The notes under the pieces were generated by a model. The model did no database searches. It was not told where the DNA came from and saw only the letters and a list, made by a program, of their open reading frames with translations. Positions 1 through 13,500 of a stretch of 64,000 nt of DNA are shown here, piece after piece. Origin of the DNA: Hyperoplus lanceolatus. Taxonomy: Eukaryota > Chordata > Actinopteri > Uranoscopiformes > Ammodytidae. The stretch covers positions 25,371,501 to 25,435,500 of the forward strand of contig CM049408.1 in assembly GCA_026929865.2 (NCBI GenBank), given 5' to 3'. A program made the translations under genes and the position numbers. Position 1 is the stretch's first letter. Each line of letters starts with the position of its first letter.

Positions 1-124
1 ATGCTGCTTCATGATGTACATGACAGGTTATCACTGCTTCACTAACTAATAAGGTGTGACATGCAAATAAACTGTCTTGATTTGACTCATTCTCCCTTCT
101 CTCTTCTCAGATTGACAAACAAAC

Positions 125-1232
125 ATGGCCTCCATTCCTCCAAACAATTTCTCCTGGGTCGATAAAGACAAGGTAGCCGGCCTGGCGCTTCCAAGGATGA
201 CATCAGACTACCAGTACATGCTGGACAACGGTATCCATCACCTGGTTTGTCTGTGTGAGAGAAAGCCACCCAACCATGACACGTGCCCAAAGTTACAGCT
301 GCACCATATCAAGATTCAGGACTTCACTGCTCCTTCACCGAGTCAGATTGATAGATTTCTATCTATCGTGGAAGAGGCCAACTCCAAGGGGGAGGTAAGG
401 TCACAGACACTTGATAAACTGTGCTTTATGAATGGTTTTGCATATAAAGTACTTTCTGGACTCTACAGGGTTGAGTTTTGTATTATGTGCAACGTAATGC
501 ATTTTGCATCAGGTTCACTAGGCTTTGATGAAAGCCCCTGGACCAGATGAAAGGAAAGAACTGTCTTCCGTAACGTTCCAGCCCCTCTTAAGTGCATGAC
601 TCAAACAGTGAAGGGAGAAAAAGCTTTAAAAACCCTAGTCGGTTAATGAGATAGCATACAATTTATTTTTAATTCTCACAAGAAGATCAGCACTAAACGT
701 TTTTTACCAAAGCATAGCCTGTTGGTTTCTATTCCTGGTTTTGTTTAGCTGTACATGCAAACAGGGTTGCAACTTACAAAAGTTTTCATTGTTGATTAGT
801 CCAATGTAATGACTATTTTATCAATTAAACCATTCATCATCTATACATATAAAATGTCAACAAATAATAAAAAAAAAACTTTATTAACATAAGTGATGTC
901 TTCAAATTGCTTGATTTAGTATACAACCCAAACATATTCAGTGTGACATCAAATGAGACAATGAAAAGCAGCACATCCTCACGATTAGAAAATTGGAACT
1001 ATCAAATGCGTTTGCAAAAACACTCAATAGTATTGTTCCTATGCAGGGTGTGGGGGTCCACTGCATGCACGGCCATGGGCGGACAGGGACTATGCTGGCC
1101 TGCTACCTGGTCAAGACTAGGAAGATGTCTGGGATCGACGCCATCAACAAGATCCGCGAGCTGCGACGAGGCTCCATCGAAACTCAGGACCAAGAGAAAG
1201 CCGTGGTGCAGTTTTACCAGCGCACAAAGTAG
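125..1232 (+). CDS. dusp23: Dual specificity phosphatase 23, two coding exons
   Basis: Coding exons are 125-394 and 1047-1232, joined in phase 0 (GAG|gtaagg ... atgcag|GGT), giving 151 residues against 150 in human DUSP23. The catalytic signature HCMHGHGRTG (HCx5R) opens exon 2. The N-terminal NFSWV and AGLALPR blocks and the C-terminal GSIETQDQEKAVVQFYQRTK match the family closely. DUSP23 is a small cytosolic Tyr/Ser/Thr protein phosphatase with only the catalytic core. A pyrimidine-rich splice acceptor ending at 110 lies just upstream of the ATG, so at least one non-coding 5' exon lies outside or at the left edge. The frame running past 394 to 550 is intron read-through. Its 3' end faces the 3' end of the afadin-like gene about 350 bases away. 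Paralogue a or b cannot be decided. Confidence 0.95.
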
Positions 1233-1582
1233 TCTTAGCAATGTTTTTTGTTTACACTTACTAAACATAACACAAGTAGAAGGAATGCATAAATTCTATT
1301 GCTAAATGAATACTTTATTATCTAAGTATAGAAAAATACATCAATTAAGGTTCAAAAAGGTGAAAAATAATTTTTCTTTTAAATTAGTATCCTGAATAAC
1401 AATACTGATCCCAATTATCTCTTAGACATTTGATGAAAACAAGCATGTCTACTGTAAATACATACATAAACTGCCTCATTACATGGTACTGTATACTGTT
1501 TACTTTACTAGCATAACATTACTTTTGTTTCTATAGAAACGTTCTTCCTCTAAGGTTTCAGCTCCAAAGGCTTTAACCTTAT
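1233..1582. other. Short convergent intergenic spacer
   Basis: This spacer separates the stop of dusp23 (+) from the stop of the afadin-like gene (-) and must hold both 3' UTRs. It is AT-rich. A minus-strand AATAAA at 1314-1319 is a plausible polyadenylation signal for the afadin-like transcript. I see no clear AATAAA for dusp23 here. Confidence 0.6.
1314..1319 (-). promoter_or_regulatory. Candidate polyadenylation signal, afadin-like gene
   Basis: A minus-strand AATAAA lies about 265 bases past the afadin-like stop codon. Position and sequence fit a poly(A) signal, but hexamers of this kind are common in AT-rich DNA. Confidence 0.4.
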
Positions 1583-4500
1583 TTATGCACTGGTTGCCAG
1601 GGAGAAGAGACGCTGACGCTCCTTGAATGTTAGTTTTTCAGGAGCAGACAATCTCTTGGTTTTCTCCTGCTGGTTTCTGTAAATAAACATTTATATTAGC
1701 AATTAGGAATACTTGAGCTGTTTTAAGGGAAAACACTTAATGGGACACAAACATTAGCCTGTAATGTTTTTGAAATATATTTATACTACTGGACGAGTGT
1801 CGTCTGTAGATTTATTATACTTCCTCAGGGATCTCTTTCAAACTCTTTTTAAAGAGTTATTTTTAAGAATAAGTTGCAGTAATGTGTTAAATGCTTGTTG
1901 TGAAGGTTAACAGCTGTGCATATACATTTCATTGTCATCATAAGTAGAAATGCTGCAATGCTAATAGATTTAATATAATTTCTTTTTATTTCTGCCAAAA
2001 ATGTAAACTCACTTGTCTGATGCAGTGCTGTTTATTTCCTCACTGGGTCCGCTTAGTCTTCGTTCTGCAACATGAAAATATTGCAATGTAAAATAAAATA
2101 TTGTCAGATGAGCATTGCCTCTTTTGAATGAATAAATCTTAAAGTTAAATATTTTTTTCTCTTTAATTTAATAGCAAATAATTACCCGTCTTTGCCTTTT
2201 CTTCTGTATGGGAAGGATGAGTTCCTGGATGGTTCTCCAATTCTTTTAGTTCAGTGTTGACGTTTCCAGTAGAACTTCTGCGGTTCTGAAGATGAATACA
2301 AATAATTATTTAGTTAGAGGTTACTGTGTTTTTTTTATATACCAGCTTTGCTATAGTTAACAAAAGTATTACATTTTTGATAAACAATTTTAACGTTTAA
2401 TTTTTACGTTAAACATTGGTTTTATGAACAAAATGTATCATAAATCAGACAATTAACAACATATGAACAGATCTTTCTGTAGCCTAATAACATTCAAAAT
2501 AGAGCTAATAATTATTATGGACATTTTTGTTGATGTAAGTGCTTGAGAAATTGATGAAGAAATTTTGAAGAAATATTTGGTTCAGTGTAGAAGAAAAAAA
2601 ATTAATGTTGAGATAATGACTGTCAAAGATGGTTGCATGTTAATGGTTGCTCACTTTTCCCGGAACACCCTTTGTAACATCAGAATTTCTAGTTTTTTAT
2701 TATTGTAGGTTGGCTCTTTCCTTTACCAACACCTATATGGAAACCTCACCTGTGCTCTGTTCTCCATCTGCTGTATCATCACCATCATGTCCATATCCTC
2801 ATCTTCCTCCTCATCTTCATCCTCTCCTCTCTGTTCGATCTCACGCAGCCTCTTCTGAAACTGCCACTCCATGCTGAGCTTTCTGAGCCGGTCGTTCTCC
2901 TCTGCTGTGCGTTTTGCTTTACCCTCCAAGTCCAGCACCTCCTGTTGTAGTAACTCCACCACATGAAGCCTCTGCTGCTTCTCAAGCTTCTCCTGGGCAT
3001 CCCTCTTCCACGGATCAGACAGATTTTGGGGGTTTTCTTTTTGCTTTGTAGGACCAATACTTTGCTTCTGCTGAGTGGGGGGATCTTGAAAGGAGACGTG
3101 CTTTGTCGGAGTGATGCTTTCTTGGGGTTTTGTGGCTCGGTTCTTTTGCGGTGGGGACAGGAGCGAGGGCTGAGGTAGCTTCTTGGTGGCAGCAATGGGA
3201 CATGCATAAATGTGGTGTTGTTGGTTCTGTTTATGTCCGTTTACTTGAAGGGTTTGGCTCTTCTTCAGTGCGGTTAAAGTTGAACTCTTGAAGGTGGTGA
3301 GTGTAGGATTAGCCTTTGTGTTAGTGTTCACTGCTCTGGTTACAGGGATGTCTATGCGTATCGGCTGGATGGAAGGCATAGGCGTTGGGTGTTGTGTAAA
3401 GGGAGTTCTCCACACACCGGCGCCACTTGTACGTTGTGTTTTTGTAGCGTTGTCTGAGAGGATGTCATTAGTAGAAACACTGAAGCGGATTGGGAAAGAT
3501 GAATAGTGGCTCATGCTTTGCTTGGCACGCTGCTCCCTCTGCTCCCACAAGTTCTGCCTTTTGTCCAGCAGGGGGCCTCCACTGTCCACACACAAGTTCT
3601 CCTGTGACAGAGCTTGGCGCTGGAAAGGGAAATATAGAGATTTTTGTAGCATTAAACCTACTCCTTATTTGTAATTTTTTTAAACAATCAGTTGTTGAGG
3701 AAGAAGTCACATCTTTCACTTAACTAAAAATGCCATTACAGCAATTTAATGAGTCCATTAAAAGTAAAATTTGTATATAAGTAAAAGTAATATTATAAAA
3801 ACTTTAAAAGAGCTAGTACTACAGTTAGGCCATTTTAATAAAAGTGCTTCCCATTGGATGATTAGAAAGGAGGAAGAAAAGACTAAGATCTATTACACAC
3901 CAATCTATAGGCTATTTATATTAATGACTTTTCTCTTATCATTGCTCATTTTGGATGATAAAGTTTAGTTTTTTTGTAAGAGGTCATGGGTCCAAAAGGT
4001 TGGAAACCACCGTGTTAATCTTTAACAAAAGTTGTATTTAAAAGCCTATCATATGTTTTTTTTGTGTAAAAGGGTATTTTTATGTATATATATAAAGCAC
4101 ACAGTTACTTTAACCTCCAGATAAATGTAGTAGGTTTAAAAGTATGATATTTCAGTGTAAAGAGCATTAAGTCAAAATACTCCAATACCTCTAAATAGCT
4201 GCAATGTCACTGTTCCCTTCCACTACTGTGAACAACATATTGATTTTTACATAATTTACTGCTCAATAACAAGTTTGCCAGAGGAACATAAAGACTCTGT
4301 ATTGCATAGAGGCTTACCATGAAGGTCCTCTTGCTGGCGCTCTGTCCATCTAAAGGCCTCAAAGACACTTTGACTGCTTGCTGAGGTCGACTGTATTCAG
4401 ACAGGTTCTTGTCCTGGGATTTAGGGGTCGGAAGTGTCAAGTATTCCCTTTGAAATGTCTGAAAACGGACATACATTTGGTTTAAAAAAAAAGTACTTTC

Positions 4501-7500
4501 TTGTAACCAAACAGCATTTCTTCCCGTTTTGGGTGTCAAACTGGCATTTTTCTTCATAGTGACTAACCATTTTACATATGTTTCAGATGGAATTAGATAG
4601 AGAAATCTAATAAAATCTCACATCAGTGCAAAGGTTGATACTAGAGGCCGCCGAGATGTTGTTCCCTCTCACCATGGGGTCACGCGGTTCATCTCCGTCC
4701 TCTGGGGCAAAACCTGCCGCAGATTTTTAATTTTTAAAGAAGAAAATAAATACACTGGAGTGTGTCGCCCTCGAGCAATAAACATATTTCCCATTTAGAC
4801 ATTTACTGCATATGCCCAGAACGGGTAGGTGATACAAATAGAATAGCACCCACTGGTCATGTTGGGGTTGGAGCGAAAAAGCTGTCGGTTCCTCTGCATC
4901 ATCTGTTCTTTCTTCCTTTTGCTGCTTCCAGTGAGCTGTTGTTCGGAGGGGCCGGGACCCACAACACCATACAGCACCAGCGATTTACCATTTGGAAAAT
5001 CATGGCTTCTATCTATGAAGAAGGAATTCTAATTAGGTCCAGAGAGTTAAAAAATTGAAATCCACAATGGTTAAATTTTTTATTGTGTGTCTACCTGTAG
5101 TCGGCTCTGAGGTTGATTCACTCAGCAGAAACCCCAGGCCGTGGTAGCTCGCTCCAAACTTCGCCACCCGTAAGGTAACAACGGGGCCGGTTTGCATCAT
5201 GATAGCTGCTGCCCTAAATCAGTGTCATGAAATTCATGAGGTCATTTCTCCATCTCATGCCATTAAATTAAACTTGTAATTAATTGAACCAGTGAGAAGA
5301 TGGTTAAGCATATATACCCTAATTTGTATTACATAATCTTGAAGAGAAGTGATATTTTGGATAATTGAATAATATTGTCCAATCAAACATTGATGCAGTG
5401 TAAACTTAAGTTAAGTTACTTTGTTAGTCAATGGCTACACTGATGTGTTTCTTTTTGCATATCAATGCATAACAACGCATATCAGAAACACAGACCTAAA
5501 CCTCATGTTGACGCTAGAGGAAAACATTAACAAAAGTTAAGGACACGCGTCACACACCCATTACCCTCTGAGAGCAAAGGGTGTGTGTATGTAATGCCAT
5601 ACCAGTCCAGGAGATGCAGTATGTGTGTGTGGAGATAGTTCTATCTGGGACAACGTGGACACCAACAGTGTCATGCCATTTCTCGAGTCATGCCTCATTG
5701 GGACGTAAACATAACCTTTTCCCCCATCTGTTGTACAACAGACTGTTACATACCTCTCTTGGCTGAGGCCCAGCAGACTTTGACCATCAACATTCAGCAA
5801 CTGATCCCCTGCTGTTAACCTGCCATTCTGAGACAAGACAAGAGATTTTGTCAATTTTTTTCAAACTTTCTTTGTAGCCTATTGACATGATCTCACAGAG
5901 TGTTAGATCTCACCATCTCAGCAGGTCCTCCCTTGACAATAGATTTTATATAAATCCCAAGGTTGCCTTGCCCTGCTCCCTGTGGAAAAATAAAAGGTTG
6001 AGACATTAATGAGATATGTTTTGTTCCAGTTATTGAGCACATTATGGGGGGAAAAACATTTAGGCAGAATTGAGGCAATCACCTTTGCAGCCACAATGCT
6101 GACCCCCATCCCACTGTTCAAAGGTTTGTTCAGTGTGATTGTCATTATCTCAGGCTCTGTATGTGCTGCCTGTTGAAGAATTTAGAAATACAATATATGA
6201 GTCCGGTAAGTAATTCTATTGCAACGCATCTGAAACAACAGAGCACAATCTTTGTTTTTACTCACCAAGTATGTGGTGTCTGCAGAGGAAGTTGATTCGG
6301 TGAAGTACACGGTCCAGTCTCCTTTGGAGTTCGGCTGTGATATCAAAGAGCAGAGTCCTGGAAGAGAAGGATGCCGTTCATGCAAATATCACATCATGAA
6401 TTTGTTTAAATGTGTTTAATTTTAGATACAAAACATTGCTGTTATTTTATTTTAAAGGTGCACTTTATAATTTTGGGTCAGAGAAGTGAAAACTTTCTAA
6501 GATATATTTTCATAACTGAATAAACATTGGGTCCCACGAACACTGTTTGAAGTAAGAAAGCTGCCTGAAAAGTTAGGCTACTTTTTCCAATTTTATTGTT
6601 TACATACTCTTGCATTTTGTTCCAGGTAAGCATACCAGAAAATAATTTAGTTTTGATTTATGATGATGGAATTATTAAATACTAAGAATTTGATGTAGAG
6701 TAGGCTAATGATGTTTTGTAAACTTACTAGGCTCTGCAAATGTTAACAAATCCCCCTCCCCATAAACTGCATAGTGCACATTTAAAATTGTTACTTTTTG
6801 TTAATATTACAGACTATTATCAGACCAGACGCCTATATACCTTTCCGGCAAATTGGATCCAAAAATTCCCTAAACCCTGGAGGGATTCCTCTCGCAGTGT
6901 CACAGGAGTATCCTCCCTCCGGCAGCAGGAAGGGCAGGTGAATGTCCAGACTCTCCTCCGACCGAACCTCCCGTCCTTCGCTCCGGATCAGGATATCTGC
7001 TGAGGCCTCCGCAGCCATCACCACCAAATCCGTCAAACTCTGCAGTGTGCATGACAGGTGGAAATATTTCAGGAAAAGGCCGGTCTATAGTTTATGGATT
7101 CAGGAAAGGGACATCCAATCTGCCTGCTGTGAACATGAACAAAAACCTGAAGATGACCTTGACCACTGCCTTTCTTGGACTAGTGGAAAAGTAACCAATA
7201 ATAACAGGAAGCAACGTTTTTGTAATAGTAGGTAAAGTAACCAACTGACCAACCAAAGGAAAGTAACTTTTCAGGTAGGCTTATAGGCTATTTTTGCTCT
7301 ACTTTTCCATGCTTACTTTTTACTCCTGCTTCAACACTAGGGTAAAATAGGCATAGTCCTACTGTTCTTCTCATTAATGTATTGAAAACCTACTTTTAAT
7401 TCATTAATAATTTTATAAGTTATAATATAATGCATTTTTTATGATTGCATTGCATTGCTAAAACTACCCAACAGTATGCAATGTAACTTAAGCTAGTCTC

Positions 7501-10500
7501 TGTTTCCATGACTCCATGACCCCATGGACCTATTATAAAACGCTCATTCTAAGGAAATAAAAAAAAAAAATCAGGGGAGATCAATAAAACATACCCCATG
7601 AACCTATTATATTCCATTTCTACCAGGTTTGTTCTGAAAAATGCCAATTAATTCAGTTTCTACACACTGCACCTTTAATCTTATTTTTTAGATCACTTCA
7701 CATTGTCCTTGTGGTCATAGACGGATTATGAGATAAGGGCCGGGCACAACATTTTTTCCTCCCTATCCAGTCAGGTACACTGACTTTTCCAAACAGATAC
7801 ATACAATTAATGAAAAACACTAATTAAGGAAGTCAGTGTCCGGGTTTGGGGGGGGGGGGGGGGGGGGGGGGTTTTTTTTAAAAATGGGCATATCTACTGA
7901 GATGCAACATTATATTCCAGATTTTCTAAACCAGGCAGCACTTAGTTGTTCTGCAGACCATGTTCTATGGAGGGTTCACAGATTAAGGGGGGTGGTTCAG
8001 TTTCTACAGTGAGGGGATGATGATTATATCTTGTACATTTTAATGAGTATGAGTATCCTTACATCTAGGCTATCCTTTAATCTTGAACTTTTTTTAGATC
8101 ACTTCACATTGTCCTTGTGGTAACCTAACAGCACACAATGCCTGCGAGATTTGTGATTTATATCTCCCGCCTTTTTACTACCGTCCGCCATGGCGAGGCC
8201 CTCTTTCGTTAGCTGCTGTAGCAAGAATAGTCACCCTTAAAGGCTACGTCCATTTGCTAACCCGAAGCTAACAATACCAACTAAGCTTACAACCATGGCT
8301 CCGACAAGTTTATTTCAGTTTGGTAGTGCGGAGTTTCCTGTCCCCATGTCGACACCCGTGACCTCAACTCTTAGGTAAGTATTTACTTTCTGCAACAGTT
8401 TTAAACTCTTAGCTATTCTTGTGTTTGATAAGCTAGTTATGAGCCATTTGTTATGAGGCTGCCAACTGGCTGCTGCTAACATTATCCTACTATGGCATAT
8501 TAGGGCCATTATGTAAAATAGATATTTATATTAATCTTAATCAATTTAAATAACTAAAGCTGTGCCTTTTTATATCTATTATATAAAAAAATTTGTACGT
8601 GCAATTAAAATAACTTAGATCCCAGTGTGTAGCCATGCGTCTTTGAACAAACCGAAATAGCGTTAACTATGCAAAATATAGGCTTACCTCAGTTATTTTA
8701 AGTTATTTCAAATAAAAAACGATTTAATTTTTTTTTTTTTTTTCAAAAACCAAAACAAAGATGGGTGGAACAGTGTCCCCCTTGCTTGTATTGTTTGACT
8801 CAAGAAAAACAAAGCAAAATATACTCACAGGGGGGATGTGAGGCTCATTGGTTGCATAGAGGTAGCCGGCCAGTAATGTCCGCAGCTGCAGTGAGTTCAA
8901 CTTGAAACAGGTATTCTGGATGACCTTCGTATCTTGCATTGAGTACTTGTTCATGGTCAGGAGCGTGGTTGCCTAGAAACAGCCAGGTTGGTTATCCTAT
9001 TTTAACTGTTTGTACCGACTGAAATATGTGCTCTGACCATACACTGTATGTAAAAGCGGCTGTGACACTTAAAAAAAAAACCTGAATGATGTGTCCGAGG
9101 TGGCAGTCTGCAGCTAGCTCCAGGCCCTGCCTCTCAGCCCAGGCTTCAAGGCCAGAGAGCCTGTGGCGTAAAGCGGCCCCCCAGTAGTGCGAGCGCAGGC
9201 CCGGAGTGTTGGCCTCGGGGCTCATCAGCTGATTGAAAAGCCAGGCACTAATGAAATGGAAGAGTTGTGAGAAGAGCTGGATGGTGAGGGCAGGGTTGAC
9301 TCGGCAGCGGCGTAACAGAGACATGGCGTTCATCAAGGTGTTCAGTACCATCTCTGCATCAGGGAAAGAAAAAAGTTGACAGTTTATGAACAGGAAGGCA
9401 ACATGTCCTCCAACATTACAGCTCCTCCAAAGGCTTAACATTATTTGGTGAACTGAGTAGGATCAATACTAGTAATCATAAATAGAACAAACATTTACCT
9501 ATACCAGCAGGCAGCCTGCCATGTTGCTCAGGATCGTTCAAAAAAGTTGGCAAGTGCTTCCTCAACTCATTCTGCAGACACTCTAGAAGAAAACTTGAGG
9601 GGAATAAAACACAATAAGCATTGGTTTAAGTATGTTCTGTCTGGATTCGTTTTAAGTTACATAATTCTACTCATTTTATATAAACACATTTTGATAAGGA
9701 TCCCTTAAAAATCCCCTCAACATGTTGGAATTTCTTTACTGAACGTTCTGTTTCGGTTGTAGCAGATCTTTTTCCATAAGTCATGAGCCGATAACAGTAT
9801 CTGGGATTTATTGGGAGTTTGGGGTTGCTATTGCAGTGAGAAGAAAAACATTTTAAAGTAGTTTCTTTTGGAGACTTGTATTGTCTCTAAGAAGGCAAAA
9901 ACTTGAATAGGTAGAAGAGAGCAGGGTGAGTCGGGTCAGATATGATTTTAGCTTCACTTGATGGCTCATTTGATGGGTGGTAACTAAGGAGGCTTTTTTC
10001 TTGGGTGATCTGGTTGTGCTGCAGTTTCAGATTGGTTTCAAAATCACTCTATCCCTATGGTAAATTCTGTTGTCTGTACCTGTAAGCTTTGTGCACCAGG
10101 TGGGACAGATCCAGCTGGCTTTGCAGTGTGAGCGAGTTGAGGTCTTTGTCATGCTTTAGGAAGTTCAGCAGCTCAGAAGAGTTGGACATCCAAAAGGCAA
10201 GAGCGCCCGCGATGGTCTCCTGCCTCTGTAAGGCAAATATGCAGTAGCAACAGTGTGAAGTAAACTCACAGACACCTGGCAGATGTGACTTTGCGGTGTT
10301 GAATTTCAAACAATGGACTCAGCAATTCTGGAGAATGCTTGTTGTCAAAAGAACCCTGATCAAAATCAATGAATATCTCCTCTCATGATCCACTGTCTCT
10401 TCGTACTGTGTGCGATGGAAAAAAATCTTCGGTGAGCTTTGGCTGTGTATCAAAACTTGATTTTTTTTTTCCAGTGCAAAAACAGTTGGGACAGGTAGTG

Positions 10501-13500
10501 GATTTTGTGAGAATTCACTGATTTTGATAAAAAGTGATTTTGACAACAAGCATTCTCCAGAATAACTGGCACCACATTTAAAGTCATCTTGGCATGATAT
10601 TTGCCAGAGAGTAGCAGCTTGTTTAACTTATCTACGGTGGCTGTCAGCATCACTTATTATTATGATTACATTTAAAACTGTAACACATATTATTTGGACT
10701 TACCTGGATGACCTTCCCTGTCATGGTCACCATTTTGTTAGCCATTAAGGTGACACTGTGCGTCCGCCCCGAGGGTGAAGGGCCTCGCCTTTGATGGCGT
10801 TGCAGAGCAAAGCGTCCAGCAGCATAGAGGATGTACGCAGGTGATAGCTTAAAATGAACGGTGGAGCTGTTGGTGTAATTTATGACTGCAGACAGAAAGG
10901 CTTCCTCAGCTGAAATGTTAAAAGACAACAACAGGGAGGGGGAGGGGGGGGCAGGAGGACATTATGAAAATTAAGGAAGGCACAGCAAAGCTTCAACTAA
11001 CAAGTATCAAACAAGCAGAACACATTTATCTTTTATGTTTTTAATACTCACACTTATCACATAATTTCAATCCAATTGGTAATCCAGGTTGATCCAAAAA
11101 GTCAGGATAAAGACTTTCTCTGTGCTTCACTCCTGTATTTTAGCCAACACAATAATCATATTTTTTAGTCCTTATTGATTGTAAATTATTATCTCTTAAC
11201 TACATTTTGCAGATCACTTACCCGGGTCACGTTTTGTCTCATGGTTAGACACACAATTGCTCTTGTTGTTCAGTAGTTTTTCAGTTGACCTGGATATTGT
11301 TTAAAGGGAAGGATGTTATTCTGACGGTTATGCAGGGCCTGAAGCCAGCAGTTTGGAATATATAAATAAAACTTGATTGTGAACAAAGAAGCATTATACC
11401 CGTTCTCATCCTCTGAAACGTTGTCAGTTGCTTTACTTGTGTTCTTCTCTTTCTTCTTGTCTTTTCTCGACAGTGTCCTCTTGAAGGTTTGGAGGACGCC
11501 TCCCTTTTCCTTCCTGTGACAGTTTTCCTTGATTGTCAACAGACAGACAATGATACAACCGAATTTAGATGAGATTTTTGTGTGAGTGAAGAGAGTGTGT
11601 GACACTGCAGACTAGATGAATGTTTCAATGTAGTACCTGCAAACTCTCCTTGGATTTCTTGAGCACAAAGCGTCCTTCTCTGTTGTCTGTGGTCCAGTTT
11701 AATTGTACAACCAAAGGTCTCTCGTCCAGATCCAATTTACGTTCTTATTCCCACGTACACAACACAGAAAAATTGTCAGAGCACATTCCTAAATTAACTG
11801 GATTTAAACTGTACAACACCTCACTGTTAGCTAAAACTGTTACAGTATGTGGCTATTTTTTTTGGTCGTACTGCTTAATATTTCATGCATTGTTTCACTA
11901 ATTATAGATGCATATTTTTTTTCCAATGTAATCTTTTAAAAAAACTATACATTTATCAAAATTGTTCAAAGTAAAATTTCTGTCTACCCAGTACTTGGTA
12001 ACTTGACTTATCATTTCAGAGAATTTATTTAAGATGAATCAATTTTTTTTTGCATCTCGAGTCACCTGAGTACAGTGTTTATTACCTTTACTGGCGTGGA
12101 TCTCATAAAGGTAGTAACTTGATGTCAGCATTTTCATGTCAGGCCTGAACTTTTCTGAGAGAATTTCGATGACCTCTTGAGTTGAAGAGTTGCTGCAAAC
12201 ACGGAGGCACTTTGTGGCCACATTTCCTCCAACCGGATCCTCAAAGTAGAAGCGCATCACTCCATGAAACTCCAAGTTCTACCAGAAATAATTAAACTTA
12301 TTTAGTTTTTGTGTGTAGAAAAAACATATTTTTGTATAGGCTCTGAGGGTGAAAAGACAAAACCTTTCAAAATGGAGACTTTGATTGTGCATAACCATGT
12401 CAATTTCTAAATGATAGCTTTAGTATTTAACATTAACATTTTACATTTGATAGCTTGATTACCTTTTGTTACTTAATGAACTTTAAAATCTAAATTTAAA
12501 AATGTAGTAAATTCAATCGATTCAATATAGGGTCTCTCCCCCACACCAATCCCCAACATATGTACACACAAAAAGTAGGGCCACACCCACCACAACAAGA
12601 TTATCTGTTGTAAATCAGACCAAATTTAAAGAGTAAATTGCACTAAACATTAACATTTTGCTGTAGTATTTATGTTACTACTCTCAGCATTAGTTAATCT
12701 ATGTCCATGTCTTTGCAGAATTTCAATAAAACAACTCCATCCCATCCACATTGCGGAAGGCTGAATTCTTTATGGAGGAGGCAAGGTAAGTTTATTTATT
12801 TAGCACTATTTTGACACAAGGCAATTCAAAGTGCTTTACAGAGGCATACAAAACTTTAAAAAACAAGACACTGTGGGGGCGTGGTTAGAGCTTGCCCTCC
12901 ATGAGGCTCAGTCCTCGCAGCAGACCCGGTTTAAATCCGACCCGTAATTGGTTATCTGCATGTCATATCCCTCTCCGCCCTATTTCATCTCTGTCTCTCT
13001 GCACTATGATTAAAGCATTACAAATGCAAAATAAAATCTTTAAAAAAAAATAAAGACACTTTGAAACTTTGAAATTGCATCTAAGAGATAATCAAAATAA
13101 AAAGTGCAAACTCCAATCAAGCATCATATCTGCCCTACAACACAAGTTTGTTTACTTGTTTACTACTTACTCCTCTCACAACACAACACTGTGCCAGCCT
13201 AACAGCTTCTGTCAATCAAACATCAAACACGCCCCTACAGCAAGCTGAGAAGAAAAGCAGCATGTCTGATATTACTTTTTCTTCCTTTTTTAATTATAAG
13301 AATACATTTAATTTTTTCCTAAACATTACTGCACACCAAAGCATAGTAGAACAGTGGTTAAATATTGGGTTGGTTGGTTTTAACTCTTTCTCATTGCAAC
13401 TTTACTAAAACGTACCACTAATCTTAAGGTGAATTTCAAACTGGGCAATTGACAAATGGAACAGACAATAAAGGTGATTCCAAATGTTAACAGAGAATTA

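Noticed and set aside
125-550. 141-residue frame covering dusp23 exon 1
   Set aside because: Only the part up to 394 matches DUSP23; after a perfect donor the rest is intron read-through.
12873-13052. Possible tRNA gene (A and B boxes); likewise 38150-38465
   Set aside because: Tail, target-site duplication or body length show tRNA-derived SINEs. The heads are not foldable as canonical tRNAs by eye.
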